From Flavobacterium sp. HTF (lineage in GTDB: Bacteria; Bacteroidota; Bacteroidia; Flavobacteriales; Flavobacteriaceae): a DNA stretch of 64,000 nucleotides. Both the position numbers and the translations under genes were made by a program. The stretch is from the NCBI RefSeq assembly GCF_003105115.1, contig NZ_QETH01000012.1:30396-94395 (forward strand), in the 5' to 3' direction. Below, piece by piece: positions 9,097-17,579 of this stretch. Position 1 is the stretch's first letter; the number at the start of each line of letters is the position of its first letter. The notes beneath the pieces are model-generated. The model made no database searches, was not told where the DNA came from, and saw nothing but the letters and a program-made list of their open reading frames with translations.

Positions 9097-9104
9097 CAAA
9101 TATA
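9097..9104 (-). promoter_or_regulatory. -7 promoter box of the GG-leader peptide gene
   Basis: The reverse strand reads TATATTTG, an exact TAnnTTTG match, 24 bp before the ATG at 9072. No clear -33 TTTG is visible. Confidence 0.5.
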
Positions 9105-9147
9105 GTATTTTTTTTACATTTAAATGATATTTTATTTAAGCCCCTGA

Positions 9148-9178
9148 TTGTAGAAAAACCAAGAAATATGTAACTTTG
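9148..9178 (+). promoter_or_regulatory. Promoter of murI (-33 TTG, -7 TAACTTTG)
   Basis: TTG at 9148-9150, a 20-bp spacer and TAACTTTG at 9171-9178 fit the Bacteroidota promoter layout. The ATG at 9183 lies only 4 bp beyond the -7 box, so the transcript may be leaderless or nearly so. Confidence 0.6.
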
Positions 9179-9182
9179 TCTC

Positions 9183-9959
9183 ATGACGAATAACAATCCT
9201 ATAGGCGTTTTTGATTCCGGCATTGGAGGGACTTCCATCTGGAGCGCCATTCACGAGCTACTTCCGAACGAAAAAACCATTTATCTGGCAGACAGTAAAA
9301 ATGCTCCTTATGGTCAGAGAACCAAAGAAGAGATTGTTGCCTTAAGCAAAAAAAATGTGGATTTTTTAATTGCAAACAATTGCAAACTTATTGTCGTTGC
9401 CTGCAATACAGCAACTACAAATGCAATTAGAGAATTGCGTGAAGAGTATGATATCCCGTTTATAGGAATTGAACCCGCTATAAAACCGGCTGCTAATAAT
9501 TCTAAAACTCAAGTAATTGGAATTTTGGCTACAAAAGGAACATTGAACAGTGAACTGTTTAACAAAACTGCCGAGATGTTTCAGAATACTACCATAATTG
9601 AGCAGGTTGGGCATGGTCTGGTTCAGCTTATTGAAGACGGTAATCTTAATTCGCCGGAAATGACACAATTACTGGAAACGTATTTACAACCAATGATAGA
9701 GGCCAATATTGACTATCTGGTTTTAGGTTGCAGCCATTATCCATACCTGATACCTCAGATCAAAAAAATTCTTCCGGAACATATAAAAATTATAGACTCC
9801 GGAGAAGCTGTTGCGCGCCAGACTCAAAATATCCTGCGCGAACAGGTTGGGTTTACTGATACCGAAAGCAGCGATCCTGTATTCTATGTCAACTCAAATC
9901 CTTCTGTATTAGAATCTATTTTAGAAAATAAATATCCGGTTATACAAAAGGATTTCTAG
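9183..9959 (+). CDS. murI: Glutamate racemase
   Basis: Makes D-glutamate for peptidoglycan by a two-base mechanism. The 258-residue chain has all signatures: FDSGIGG with Asp11, VACNTATTNA with catalytic Cys74, and LGCSHYPYL with catalytic Cys183 and His185. Length is normal. The gene ends one base before the convergent barrel-protein gene, with no terminator between them. Confidence 0.97.
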   Translation: MTNNNPIGVFDSGIGGTSIWSAIHELLPNEKTIYLADSKNAPYGQRTKEEIVALSKKNVDFLIANNCKLIVVACNTATTNAIRELREEYDIPFIGIEPAIKPAANNSKTQVIGILATKGTLNSELFNKTAEMFQNTTIIEQVGHGLVQLIEDGNLNSPEMTQLLETYLQPMIEANIDYLVLGCSHYPYLIPQIKKILPEHIKIIDSGEAVARQTQNILREQVGFTDTESSDPVFYVNSNPSVLESILENKYPVIQKDF

Positions 9960-9960
9960 T

Positions 9961-11196
9961 CTATTCAATTTTTCGCTTGACGAACCAAATTCCATCCAAA
10001 GATAAATTGAGAGAGATTTTATGGTAATTTTCTTTTATGAGATTATCAGAAATCTTCCCTTTTTGTCCATAGGAATACGAAACATGCAAGGCCGATAAAG
10101 TATTTTCAATAGGCAGCGAAAGTCCAACAGAAATTGCAGCGTTATTTACTCTTTTCCCATCAACTTCGAGATAACCGGTATCAAAATTTGCACCGGCAGC
10201 ATATTGAATCCTATCCCAATAAGTTCGTGTATTTTTTTTAGTACTAAAGGTAAATCCGAGTGCAAATCGGTCCTGGTTTACAAAATCACCATATAAATCG
10301 GATTGATTGGTATTATTCCAAAGGCTTTTTTCATAATCTAAACTCAGATTCAGATTATTTTTAAAACGCTTGCTAATTCCAACTCCAATTTCTAAGGGCA
10401 TATAATAATCATCTGCATCAGAAGCCACATCAGACTCTACAGGAGTTTCTATTTCATTTGCATAGGTTTGTACACTTTGCATTTTTGAGGCTTTGACTTT
10501 TGCTGGCATTTTAAAAGTTGTCCCAACAGTAAAAGTCGAATCAATTTTATATTGCGATCCTAAAGTTGCACGTACTCCGCTGTAGTCCGTTTTTTTATTG
10601 ATTGAGGTGACTGAATTTGAAATTAAATAACTTCTGTCATCTGTTGTATTCCCAAACAACATAGTTGCCGAAACTCCTAAAGATAATTTTTGCCCAAATC
10701 GATATCCGTATGAAAAATCAAAATTATTTAATCCGCCTGAGCCTTCTGCTGTTAAATAATAATATTCCTGACTATCTGAAATTGGAAGTTTTAAGTTAGA
10801 AATTTTAAAAGCCGCACTCGAATAAGGCCTTAAAGATGCACTAAACCCGGAATTTTTGGTCACAGGAAAAGCAAAAGCAAGATGTGAAAACTGAAAATTG
10901 TTACGTTTTTCTGATCTTGAACCACTTTCATAGGTTGTTGAAATAGCTTTTCCGCCAAGATCAAACATAAAATGATTAAGTGGCAAATGCGCTAACGAAG
11001 CCGGATTTAGATTATTAATAAAATTATAGGATGGCAACGCAATTCCGGATGAACCAATTGCCGGAATTGATCCAAAATCTGCATCATATAAACTCCCTAG
11101 ACCGTACAGAGAATAAGGTGAACTGGAAATACTTTGGGAAAATGAAGTCAACGACATCAGAATGACGCCACTCAAATAGATTATTTTATTTTTCAT
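9961..11196 (-). CDS. Putative outer-membrane beta-barrel protein
   Basis: A 411-residue protein with signal peptide MKNKIIYLSGVILMSLTSFSQ and the SSSPYSLYGLGSL start seen in many Bacteroidota outer-membrane proteins, followed by alternating beta strands (for example FDFSYGYRFGQKLSLGVSATMLF) in the manner of FadL/OmpP1-like barrels. Its ATG begins directly after the stop codon of the DUF4270 lipoprotein gene, so the two are co-transcribed and perhaps work together. No transport substrate can be named. Confidence 0.7.
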   Translation of the reverse strand: MKNKIIYLSGVILMSLTSFSQSISSSPYSLYGLGSLYDADFGSIPAIGSSGIALPSYNFINNLNPASLAHLPLNHFMFDLGGKAISTTYESGSRSEKRNNFQFSHLAFAFPVTKNSGFSASLRPYSSAAFKISNLKLPISDSQEYYYLTAEGSGGLNNFDFSYGYRFGQKLSLGVSATMLFGNTTDDRSYLISNSVTSINKKTDYSGVRATLGSQYKIDSTFTVGTTFKMPAKVKASKMQSVQTYANEIETPVESDVASDADDYYMPLEIGVGISKRFKNNLNLSLDYEKSLWNNTNQSDLYGDFVNQDRFALGFTFSTKKNTRTYWDRIQYAAGANFDTGYLEVDGKRVNNAAISVGLSLPIENTLSALHVSYSYGQKGKISDNLIKENYHKISLNLSLDGIWFVKRKIE

Positions 11197-12522
11197 TTAA
11201 TATGAGATATAATAAATTTTCAGCTGAATTTTATTGTTCACATGTTTTTGATCTCCTAAAACAATGCGGTTTACGGTTTTAGAAATTCCTGGCAATGTCA
11301 AAACCAGGGAAGATTTTGAATCGGTTGTCTTGAGCATTTCCTTTTGTAAAAAGTTTCCAACAGATAATGTATAACCGATATTTTCATTAAACTCATCGCT
11401 TTTTTTATTTAATATTCCGTAAACTGTTTTTCCTGCAGAATTTACTAATGAACTGCTGATTCTGTTTAAATTATCAGCGACATATACCTGTAGAGAATCG
11501 GCTAAAGGGTATTTTTCTGAATAAGAATTATTTACAGGTTTTAAAATCAATTGTGCATCTACAATTGCTCCTTTATCTGAAATATGCCTTAACTGTTTTA
11601 GATTAGGAAAATCCAGTCGGCAGGCAACTCCGGTTCCTGATTGAATAAATCCTTGCCGGTTGGTCAATATACTGGATAATTTACTATTCGAAACCGGAAG
11701 GTTCTGAAGCAGGGTTCCTGTTTTATCTGATGAAATAGAATTAAACTGCTTTCCCGTCTCGCTAACTACAAAGTCAATATAATAAGACTTCTCTTCCTCT
11801 CCCTGATATTTTGAATAGTACATCCTGACGACACTTGTACCTGTATGAAAACCAATTACACTAGAGGAATTTGTTGTTGATGGAACCAAAACAAGTCCTT
11901 TTAAATATTCTGAAAAACTGGTAAAATCTGTAATTTCTCTCTTCTTTATTTTCTGAAAAATTTCTGATCCAAAAACAGGATCCATTTTTATATTAATAGA
12001 ATCTTTTTCAGTAGGTCTTGGTTTATAAGAAATGGAACCTAAACTTTCCTGGCTGTAAATTAAAACAGAGTTGTTATAAAAACTATCATCATCTGTATTC
12101 GGTTTTACTTTCTGAAGAATTCTGTGGATATCAAACTTCTGAACCTGGGTTGTATCTCCATAATAATAGTTAGTATATTTTAAAATCATCGAAATTGAAT
12201 CAAACACATAATTAACAGATTCTGTATCTGAACCTCCACTTAATAAGGAATATGATTTTGCTCCTAATTGAAAATAGCTGTCTGATTTTACTTTTCCAAA
12301 AATAGGATCTTCATAATTACCTATAAGAATCCTGCTTTGAGATGAAGTAACAAGTGAATCAAAATTTATGGTAGACATATCTACAGTCACAGTATCAATT
12401 AAGATCACCTTATTATTTACAGCGAGGTAATCGGAACCAACAACAAATTCGCCTGCATCTGTGTCTGTACCACATGAGAATATTGCAAAAGCAAAAAACA
12501 ACATCAATATAAATTTATTCAT
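11197..12522 (-). CDS. DUF4270 lipoprotein
   Basis: A 441-residue lipoprotein: MNKFILMLFFAFAIFSCG places the lipobox Cys at residue 17. The family pattern follows: VGSDYLAVNNKVILIDTVTVDMSTI, then RILIGNYEDPIFGKVKSDSYFQL. DUF4270 proteins are common Bacteroidota envelope lipoproteins of unknown function. The ATG at 12522 is preferred over a longer frame to 12576 because the -7 box at 12538-12545 and the signal peptide both fit it. It is first in a two-gene unit with the barrel protein. Confidence 0.85.
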   Translation of the reverse strand: MNKFILMLFFAFAIFSCGTDTDAGEFVVGSDYLAVNNKVILIDTVTVDMSTINFDSLVTSSQSRILIGNYEDPIFGKVKSDSYFQLGAKSYSLLSGGSDTESVNYVFDSISMILKYTNYYYGDTTQVQKFDIHRILQKVKPNTDDDSFYNNSVLIYSQESLGSISYKPRPTEKDSINIKMDPVFGSEIFQKIKKREITDFTSFSEYLKGLVLVPSTTNSSSVIGFHTGTSVVRMYYSKYQGEEEKSYYIDFVVSETGKQFNSISSDKTGTLLQNLPVSNSKLSSILTNRQGFIQSGTGVACRLDFPNLKQLRHISDKGAIVDAQLILKPVNNSYSEKYPLADSLQVYVADNLNRISSSLVNSAGKTVYGILNKKSDEFNENIGYTLSVGNFLQKEMLKTTDSKSSLVLTLPGISKTVNRIVLGDQKHVNNKIQLKIYYISY

Positions 12523-12537
12523 AATCCTATTTTTGAA

Positions 12538-12545
12538 CAAATATA
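12538..12545 (-). promoter_or_regulatory. -7 promoter box of the DUF4270 gene
   Basis: The reverse strand reads TATATTTG 15 bp upstream of the ATG at 12522, which also argues against a start further upstream. Confidence 0.5.
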
Positions 12546-12728
12546 GACTGCGCTCTTTTGCACTACATAATAACATATACAGTCGCGCATTTTTGGACTA
12601 TAAATAGCAGAAAATCATCTATAACCTAATTATAGCTACTAATACTTCATTCAGCCTTAAAAAAGGCGATTTAGTCTATCAAAAAGCACCATACATATAT
12701 CTTCTTTTTTTTAAAACCATCAGCCTCC

Positions 12729-12736
12729 TACTTTTG
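12729..12736 (+). promoter_or_regulatory. -7 promoter box upstream of the 12.7-17.6 kb cluster
   Basis: TACTTTTG fits TAnnTTTG and lies 16 bp before the ATG at 12753. Genes from here to 16.8 kb are closely spaced, so it may serve several of them. Confidence 0.45.
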
Positions 12737-12752
12737 AGCCAATAATTAAGTA

Positions 12753-13592
12753 ATGAAAATAAGATTTTTAATTTGTTCGGTTTTCTGCATTTCATTTTTC
12801 GGTATGAAAGCCCAGGAACAGTTTTCTGCAGAAGTGAATACAAAAACTGAACCTGCCGGAAAAATTAATTTTAATGAAACCAATATTGGATTTTCATTTC
12901 ATAAAAAAATAAGTTCAAACAGTACGATCACGAATACATTAGCATACTCGAATTTGAAAATAAATTATGACTCAGGAAGCTTTGGGGTTTTTAAAAATCT
13001 GGATGAGTTGAATCAAATTCAGAACAAATTTGATTTTTCTTATACTGTTTCGGATAAGACGAAATTGAAATTTTCTGTTACACCAACCCTTAATTTTCAA
13101 CAAAAACCAGATGCTTCTGATTTTACCGTTTTAGGAGATTTTGAGGTTAGTCAGCAACTGGGTTCAAAAACAACAATAAGTATTGGTGCAGCAAGGACAA
13201 CTGCTTTTGGTTCTCCCAGATTTATACCGGTTTTATCTTTAGATTATAAAGTAAATGAGCAAAGTAATATTCTTATCGGTTTCCCGGATTCAAAAATATC
13301 GTATTCCAATAATATCAGGAATAAGTTTAGTCTGACGAATAGTTTTAATGGTAATTTTTATCATTTAGATTCTGAAAATCCGGACTATAGTAGCTCAAAA
13401 GCAATTGTATCACAAATGACTTCTGCGATTGAATATGAGCGAAACATAGACAAAAACTGGTTTATAAACTTTAAGGCGGGATATGATTTTAATAAAAAAT
13501 ACAATCTGACCGATAACAACAATCACAAGGTTTATGATTTTAATATAAACGATGGCTACATTTTAGGAATTGGGATCAAATACAAACAATAA
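12753..13592 (+). CDS. Predicted outer-membrane beta-barrel protein (DUF6268-like)
   Basis: A 279-residue protein with signal peptide MKIRFLICSVFCISFFGMKAQ and repeated amphipathic strands (FDFSYTVSDKTKLKFSVTPTLNF, NSNILIGFPDSKISYS-like segments) ending in YILGIGIKYKQ, a typical barrel closing strand. It resembles the DUF6268 barrel group, but I am not certain of the family. It starts a rightward group 16 bp ahead of the Kelch lipoprotein gene. Function unknown; association with the downstream surface lipoproteins is an inference from position. Confidence 0.6.
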   Translation: MKIRFLICSVFCISFFGMKAQEQFSAEVNTKTEPAGKINFNETNIGFSFHKKISSNSTITNTLAYSNLKINYDSGSFGVFKNLDELNQIQNKFDFSYTVSDKTKLKFSVTPTLNFQQKPDASDFTVLGDFEVSQQLGSKTTISIGAARTTAFGSPRFIPVLSLDYKVNEQSNILIGFPDSKISYSNNIRNKFSLTNSFNGNFYHLDSENPDYSSSKAIVSQMTSAIEYERNIDKNWFINFKAGYDFNKKYNLTDNNNHKVYDFNINDGYILGIGIKYKQ

Positions 13593-13608
13593 ATAAATTT
13601 AATACACT

Positions 13609-14616
13609 ATGAATAATTTTAAAAAAGGAATATTATTCGCGGCACTGTTTTCGGGTCTGTTTTTTACAGGCTGTAGTAACGATGATGACGATGATGAATT
13701 AATTGGAAACTGGATAAAAAAATCAGCTTTTGACGGGCCTGCAAGATCTAGTGCAACCAGTTTTGTTATTGGAGATTATGCTTATATAGCAACCGGGTAT
13801 ACCGGAGACGTTTATTTAAAAGATTTATGGGCTTATAATTCGAATGGGGATTATTGGGAACAGAAAGCAGATTTTACAGGAATTGGAAGAAGTTCTGCTT
13901 CTAGTTTTACACTAAATGATAAAGGATATGTTGGACTTGGCTATGACGGTACAAATAAACTTAAGGATTTTTATCAGTATGATCCTGCGGGCAACAGCTG
14001 GACGCAAAAAACAGATTTCGCCGGTACAGCACGATATGCGGCTGTTGGTTTTCAGGCTGGCGGAAAAGCTTATTTCGGAACGGGTTATGACGGGAATTAT
14101 TTAAAAGATTTCTATCAGTATGATGATCAGGCAAATACCTGGACACTGGTAAACGGATTTAGTGGAAACAAAAGACGTAATGCAACTGTCTTCGTCATTG
14201 ATAATAAAGCCTATCTGGCAACTGGTGTGAACAACGGGGTCTATCAGGAAGATTTCTGGGAATTTAATCCTTCTACTGATGTCTGGACACGAAAAAGAGA
14301 TATTGATAAAGATGAAGATGATGATGACTCATACAACGATGAGTACGCCATTGTTCGTTCTAACGCGTCAAGTTTTACCATGAACGGATTAGGTTATGTA
14401 GTCGGCGGAGAAAACATAAAAACAATCTGGGAGTACAATCCGTCAAGCGATATCTGGGTTGAAAGAACTCCTATGGAAGGCGCAACAAGAACAGATGCTG
14501 TAGGTTTTGCGATTAACAACCGTGGTTTTTACATGCTAGGAAGAATAGGTACAACTTATTTTGATGATACCTGGGAATTTAAACCAACAGAGGAGCAAAA
14601 TGATGACGATAATTAA
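13609..14616 (+). CDS. Kelch-repeat beta-propeller lipoprotein
   Basis: A 335-residue lipoprotein. The signal MNNFKKGILFAALFSGLFFTGCS is followed at once by NDDDDDE, an acidic stretch like the lipoprotein export signal that sends Bacteroidota lipoproteins to the cell surface. About six Kelch blades of ~48 residues follow, each with paired features such as GYVGLGYDGTNKLKDFYQYDPAGNSW. No catalytic residues are recognisable, so binding is more likely than catalysis. Its end overlaps the DUF4907 gene by 17 bp. Confidence 0.85.
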   Translation: MNNFKKGILFAALFSGLFFTGCSNDDDDDELIGNWIKKSAFDGPARSSATSFVIGDYAYIATGYTGDVYLKDLWAYNSNGDYWEQKADFTGIGRSSASSFTLNDKGYVGLGYDGTNKLKDFYQYDPAGNSWTQKTDFAGTARYAAVGFQAGGKAYFGTGYDGNYLKDFYQYDDQANTWTLVNGFSGNKRRNATVFVIDNKAYLATGVNNGVYQEDFWEFNPSTDVWTRKRDIDKDEDDDDSYNDEYAIVRSNASSFTMNGLGYVVGGENIKTIWEYNPSSDIWVERTPMEGATRTDAVGFAINNRGFYMLGRIGTTYFDDTWEFKPTEEQNDDDN

Positions 14617-14935
14617 TATTAAAAAATTCTTCCGGGCTAACATCCGGAAGAACTTATTGCTTGTTTTTCTGATATTACAATTTGCAGCTTGTTCGAAGAA
14701 TCAGGTGTTTAAGACGGAAACATTTAAAACAACTTCAGGATGGGGTTATTCGATTGCATATAAAGACCAAATAATTATCAAACAATCGGTCATTCCTGTT
14801 ATTAATGATTCTAAAAGTTTTGCCACAGAAGAAGATGCTCATAAACTGGCTGATCTGGTTGTAAAAAAACTCCAGCAGAACATATCACCAACGGTAACTA
14901 AAAATGATTTAATTTTATTAAAAATAAAATTCTAA
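14600..14935 (+). CDS. DUF4907 lipoprotein
   Basis: A 111-residue lipoprotein (lipobox LQFAACS) with the DUF4907 pattern: GWGYSIAYKDQIIIKQSVIPVI, then FATEEDAHKLADLVVKKLQQNISPTVTKNDL. The ATG at 14600 is preferred over the in-frame start at 14561 because a clear AGGAG lies just upstream (14591-14595), unusual in this genome, and it places the signal peptide properly. It overlaps the Kelch gene and abuts the kinase gene, suggesting translational coupling. Function is unknown; pairing with Kelch proteins suggests a joint surface role. Confidence 0.82.
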   Translation: MMTIINIKKFFRANIRKNLLLVFLILQFAACSKNQVFKTETFKTTSGWGYSIAYKDQIIIKQSVIPVINDSKSFATEEDAHKLADLVVKKLQQNISPTVTKNDLILLKIKF

Positions 14936-16036
14936 ATGAACATAGGTGCCATAAAAAATACAAGCTCAAATAAAATTCTGTTCCATGTCATTATATGGGT
15001 ATTCTTTATTTTGACTTCACTGATACAGTTTTACGAAAGTCCGTTTACAATCAACAATGATTTTTATGTACAGTGGTTTACAGGTATTATTTTATTTTAT
15101 CTGAATTATTTTTACCTGGTTCCTTCCCTGCTTTTAGAAAAAAAATACTGGCTTTATTTTGCTTTTATTTTGGCACTGATTATTCTTTTTATGGTTATAA
15201 GGATGAACTATTTTATGCCTGAATTTAAGCTCTCCAGACCTAATAACATGCCTCCGCCTGAAGAACTGAAAATTTTTTTGAAAAATCACAGGATTAGGGC
15301 GATTCCGGCACGACAACCTTTGTTCTTTAAAATCGGGCCTTCCCTTTTTTATATTCTTATTATTACCATTAGTGCCATTATCAGAACATTAACTGAATTT
15401 TATAACAACCAACAAAACAAATTAATCGCGGAAACACACAGAACTAATACTGAATTGATTTATTTGCGAAAACAAACCAATCCGCATTTTTTATTTAATT
15501 CCTTAAACAGTATTTATTCTCTGGCTCACAAGAAATCTGATTTGGTCCCTGATGCCATCGTAACATTATCAGAATTAATGCGCTACATGCTGTATGAAAC
15601 CGATAATAAAACGGTGGCTTTAGAAAAAGAAATCAATTATATTCAGAATTACATTGAGTTACAAAAACTAAGACTCAACAACATAGAAGATATTTTTGTT
15701 AATGTCCACGGAGACACAAAAAATAAATTTATCGAACCTTTGCTGCTTATTTCTTTTGTTGAAAATGCTTTTAAATACGGAACCGATTACAAGGGTGCCG
15801 CACATGTAAAAATTAAGATTATTATTTTCGAAAACAGTCTTGATTTCTGGATAGAAAATACAATTGAAAATTATGTAAAAGATCCTGAAAACTCAGGAAT
15901 TGGATTAGTAAATATTCAAAACAGACTTGATTTACTTTATCCTAACGCACACGAACTAACTATAACACAAGACAGTAAACTCTATCAGATACATTTAAAT
16001 TTAAACTTAGACAGTATTCAAACCACAATAAATTAA
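14936..16036 (+). CDS. LytS-family sensor histidine kinase
   Basis: A 366-residue membrane kinase. Four hydrophobic segments (about residues 14-31, 46-66, 71-90 and 137-151) carry the input region; the cytoplasmic part has the phosphoacceptor motif TNPHFLFNSLNSIYSL with His184, then VENAFKYG (N box) and GIGLVNIQNRLDLLYP (G box) of the ATPase domain. It starts directly after the DUF4907 stop. The LytTR response regulator two genes downstream is the probable partner. The long loop between segments three and four (about 45 residues, Pro/Arg rich) may face the periplasm and sense the signal. Confidence 0.92.
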   Translation: MNIGAIKNTSSNKILFHVIIWVFFILTSLIQFYESPFTINNDFYVQWFTGIILFYLNYFYLVPSLLLEKKYWLYFAFILALIILFMVIRMNYFMPEFKLSRPNNMPPPEELKIFLKNHRIRAIPARQPLFFKIGPSLFYILIITISAIIRTLTEFYNNQQNKLIAETHRTNTELIYLRKQTNPHFLFNSLNSIYSLAHKKSDLVPDAIVTLSELMRYMLYETDNKTVALEKEINYIQNYIELQKLRLNNIEDIFVNVHGDTKNKFIEPLLLISFVENAFKYGTDYKGAAHVKIKIIIFENSLDFWIENTIENYVKDPENSGIGLVNIQNRLDLLYPNAHELTITQDSKLYQIHLNLNLDSIQTTIN

Positions 16037-16047
16037 ATCTGGTAATT

Positions 16048-16755
16048 ATGGACAGAAAAAACTTCATCAGAAATGGTCTTTTAGGAATTGCTTCATTAGC
16101 TACAGCAGCCAAATTATTAGAATCCTGCTCTAAAGATGATAATAATGGAGACTCCGATAGTTCTGCCGATGGAAGCTGCATGGTTTCTCCAGCAGAAACA
16201 AAAGGTCCTTTTCCGATAAAAACGCCAAGTCAGCTCGTTTTAGAAAACATTAAATCTGACCGTGTCGGAATTGCTCTTCTTGTTAACCTGACTATCGAGA
16301 ATAGAAATAATAATTGCGAGCCTTTATCCGGTGTTTTAGTTGATATCTGGCATTGTGATAAAGATGGAAATTATTCTGAATATGGCGGAACTCAAATGCA
16401 ACAGACCGATTATACTTCTGTTCATTTTTTAAGGGGGAGACAAACAACAGATTCAAAAGGAGAAGTTTCCTTTATTTCTATTTATCCTGGCTGGTATCAG
16501 GGCAGAGCACCACACGTACATGTGGAAGTTTTAAGCAATAGTGGTGCATCGTTACTGGTTACACAAATTGCATTTCCTGAAAATATTTCAAGTGAAGTAT
16601 ATGCAAGTACAAATTATGCAGCACATGGTCAGGCCGATACCGCAAATACAAGAGACAATGTTTTTTCGGATAGTCTTTCTGATGAATTAGGAACATTAAC
16701 AGGAAATCTGACAGATGGTTATATATTAAGTAAAACAATCATCGTAAACGGTTAA
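16048..16755 (+). CDS. Intradiol ring-cleavage dioxygenase-like lipoprotein
   Basis: A 235-residue exported protein: the N-terminal MDRKNFIRNGLLGIASLATA leads to LLESCSKDDNN, a lipobox followed by an acidic stretch suited to surface export. The beta-sandwich domain matches catechol/protocatechuate dioxygenases: PAETKGPFPI, VLVDIWHCDKDGNYSEYGG, and IYPGWYQGRAPHVHVEV. All four Fe(III) ligands seem present (Tyr of GNYSE, Tyr of GWYQ, both His of PHVHV). Being secreted and placed between kinase and regulator, it probably acts on an extracellular or periplasmic aromatic compound, though the substrate cannot be read. Confidence 0.88.
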   Translation: MDRKNFIRNGLLGIASLATAAKLLESCSKDDNNGDSDSSADGSCMVSPAETKGPFPIKTPSQLVLENIKSDRVGIALLVNLTIENRNNNCEPLSGVLVDIWHCDKDGNYSEYGGTQMQQTDYTSVHFLRGRQTTDSKGEVSFISIYPGWYQGRAPHVHVEVLSNSGASLLVTQIAFPENISSEVYASTNYAAHGQADTANTRDNVFSDSLSDELGTLTGNLTDGYILSKTIIVNG

Positions 16756-16777
16756 TTTTAAACCAAAACAGTAATTT

Positions 16778-16861
16778 ATGAAAATTTTAAAACTTAATTT
16801 ACTGGTTTCAAACTACTTTTGGCCACCAAAACAATTTAAGAACATAATCTTCAACAGATGA
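16778..16861 (+). CDS. Possible 27-codon leader ORF coupled to the response regulator
   Basis: ATG at 16778 opens a 27-codon frame (MKILKLNLLVSNYFWPPKQF then seven more residues) whose TGA overlaps the regulator's ATG as ATGA at 16858-16861. It fills nearly the whole gap. It may be a translational-coupling leader or chance; no homologue is recognised. Confidence 0.3.
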   Translation: MKILKLNLLVSNYFWPPKQFKNIIFNR

Positions 16862-17574
16862 AATGCGTAATTATAGATGACGAACCGTTAGCGGTTGAAT
16901 TATTAGAAGATTTTGTCAAAAAAGTAGATACACTAGAATTGCTTCGTACTTTTAATAATGCTATAGATGCTGTTTCCTTTATCAATCAGAATAATGTTGA
17001 TTTGATTTTTTTAGATATTCAAATGCCACATTTCTCGGGAATTGAATTTCTGAACACAATTGAAAAAAAACCGTTGATTATTTTTACCACTGCTTATTCA
17101 GATTATGCTGTAGAAGGCTTTAATCTTGGTGCTGTTGATTATCTGGTAAAACCGATACCTTTTCATCGCTTTTTAAAATCGGTCGTTAGGGCACAACAAA
17201 TCTCAAATCCTGCTGCCGTAATCCAGCCACTAACAGAAAACAGTACAACTCCGGAATCTGAACAGGATTTTATGTTTGTAAGAGCTGAATATGAGAATGT
17301 CAAAATGAATTTTTCGGACATTTTGTTTATTGAAGGCCTGAAAGATTATGTAAAAATATACACAACCGATAATAAATTTACACTGACATTAATCAGTTTA
17401 ATAAAACTGGAAAATTTACTCTCTACTAAAGGATTTTCAAGAATTCACAGATCGTACATCATTAATATTAAACATGTAAAATCAATACAAAAAAATAAGG
17501 TCCTGATTAGTGATAAAAGAATTCCAATCAGCGAAAGCTACAAAACTGCTTTCTTTGAAAAAATCAATTTATAA
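16858..17574 (+). CDS. LytTR-family response regulator
   Basis: A 238-residue cytosolic regulator. Receiver domain (residues 1-120) has the acidic pocket IIDDEP (Asp7, Asp8), phosphoacceptor Asp53 in FLDIQMP, and the conserved Lys in YLVKPI. The C-terminal LytTR DNA-binding domain (about 138-238) shows FVRAEYENVKMNFSDILFIEGLKDYVKIYT and FSRIHRSYIINIKHV. It is the likely output partner of the LytS-type kinase at 14936-16036, with the dioxygenase gene between them. Targets probably include its own cluster, but no binding repeat was identified. Confidence 0.95.
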   Translation: MKCVIIDDEPLAVELLEDFVKKVDTLELLRTFNNAIDAVSFINQNNVDLIFLDIQMPHFSGIEFLNTIEKKPLIIFTTAYSDYAVEGFNLGAVDYLVKPIPFHRFLKSVVRAQQISNPAAVIQPLTENSTTPESEQDFMFVRAEYENVKMNFSDILFIEGLKDYVKIYTTDNKFTLTLISLIKLENLLSTKGFSRIHRSYIINIKHVKSIQKNKVLISDKRIPISESYKTAFFEKINL

Positions 17575-17579
17575 TTATT

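Noticed and set aside
9011..9250. A 79-codon leftward frame over the GG-leader gene
   Set aside because: It runs through the murI start and promoter in another frame; the 58-codon frame has the leader motif, promoter and terminator.
12523..12576. Longer start for the DUF4270 lipoprotein
   Set aside because: The region contains the -7 box and would place 18 residues ahead of a lipoprotein signal peptide.
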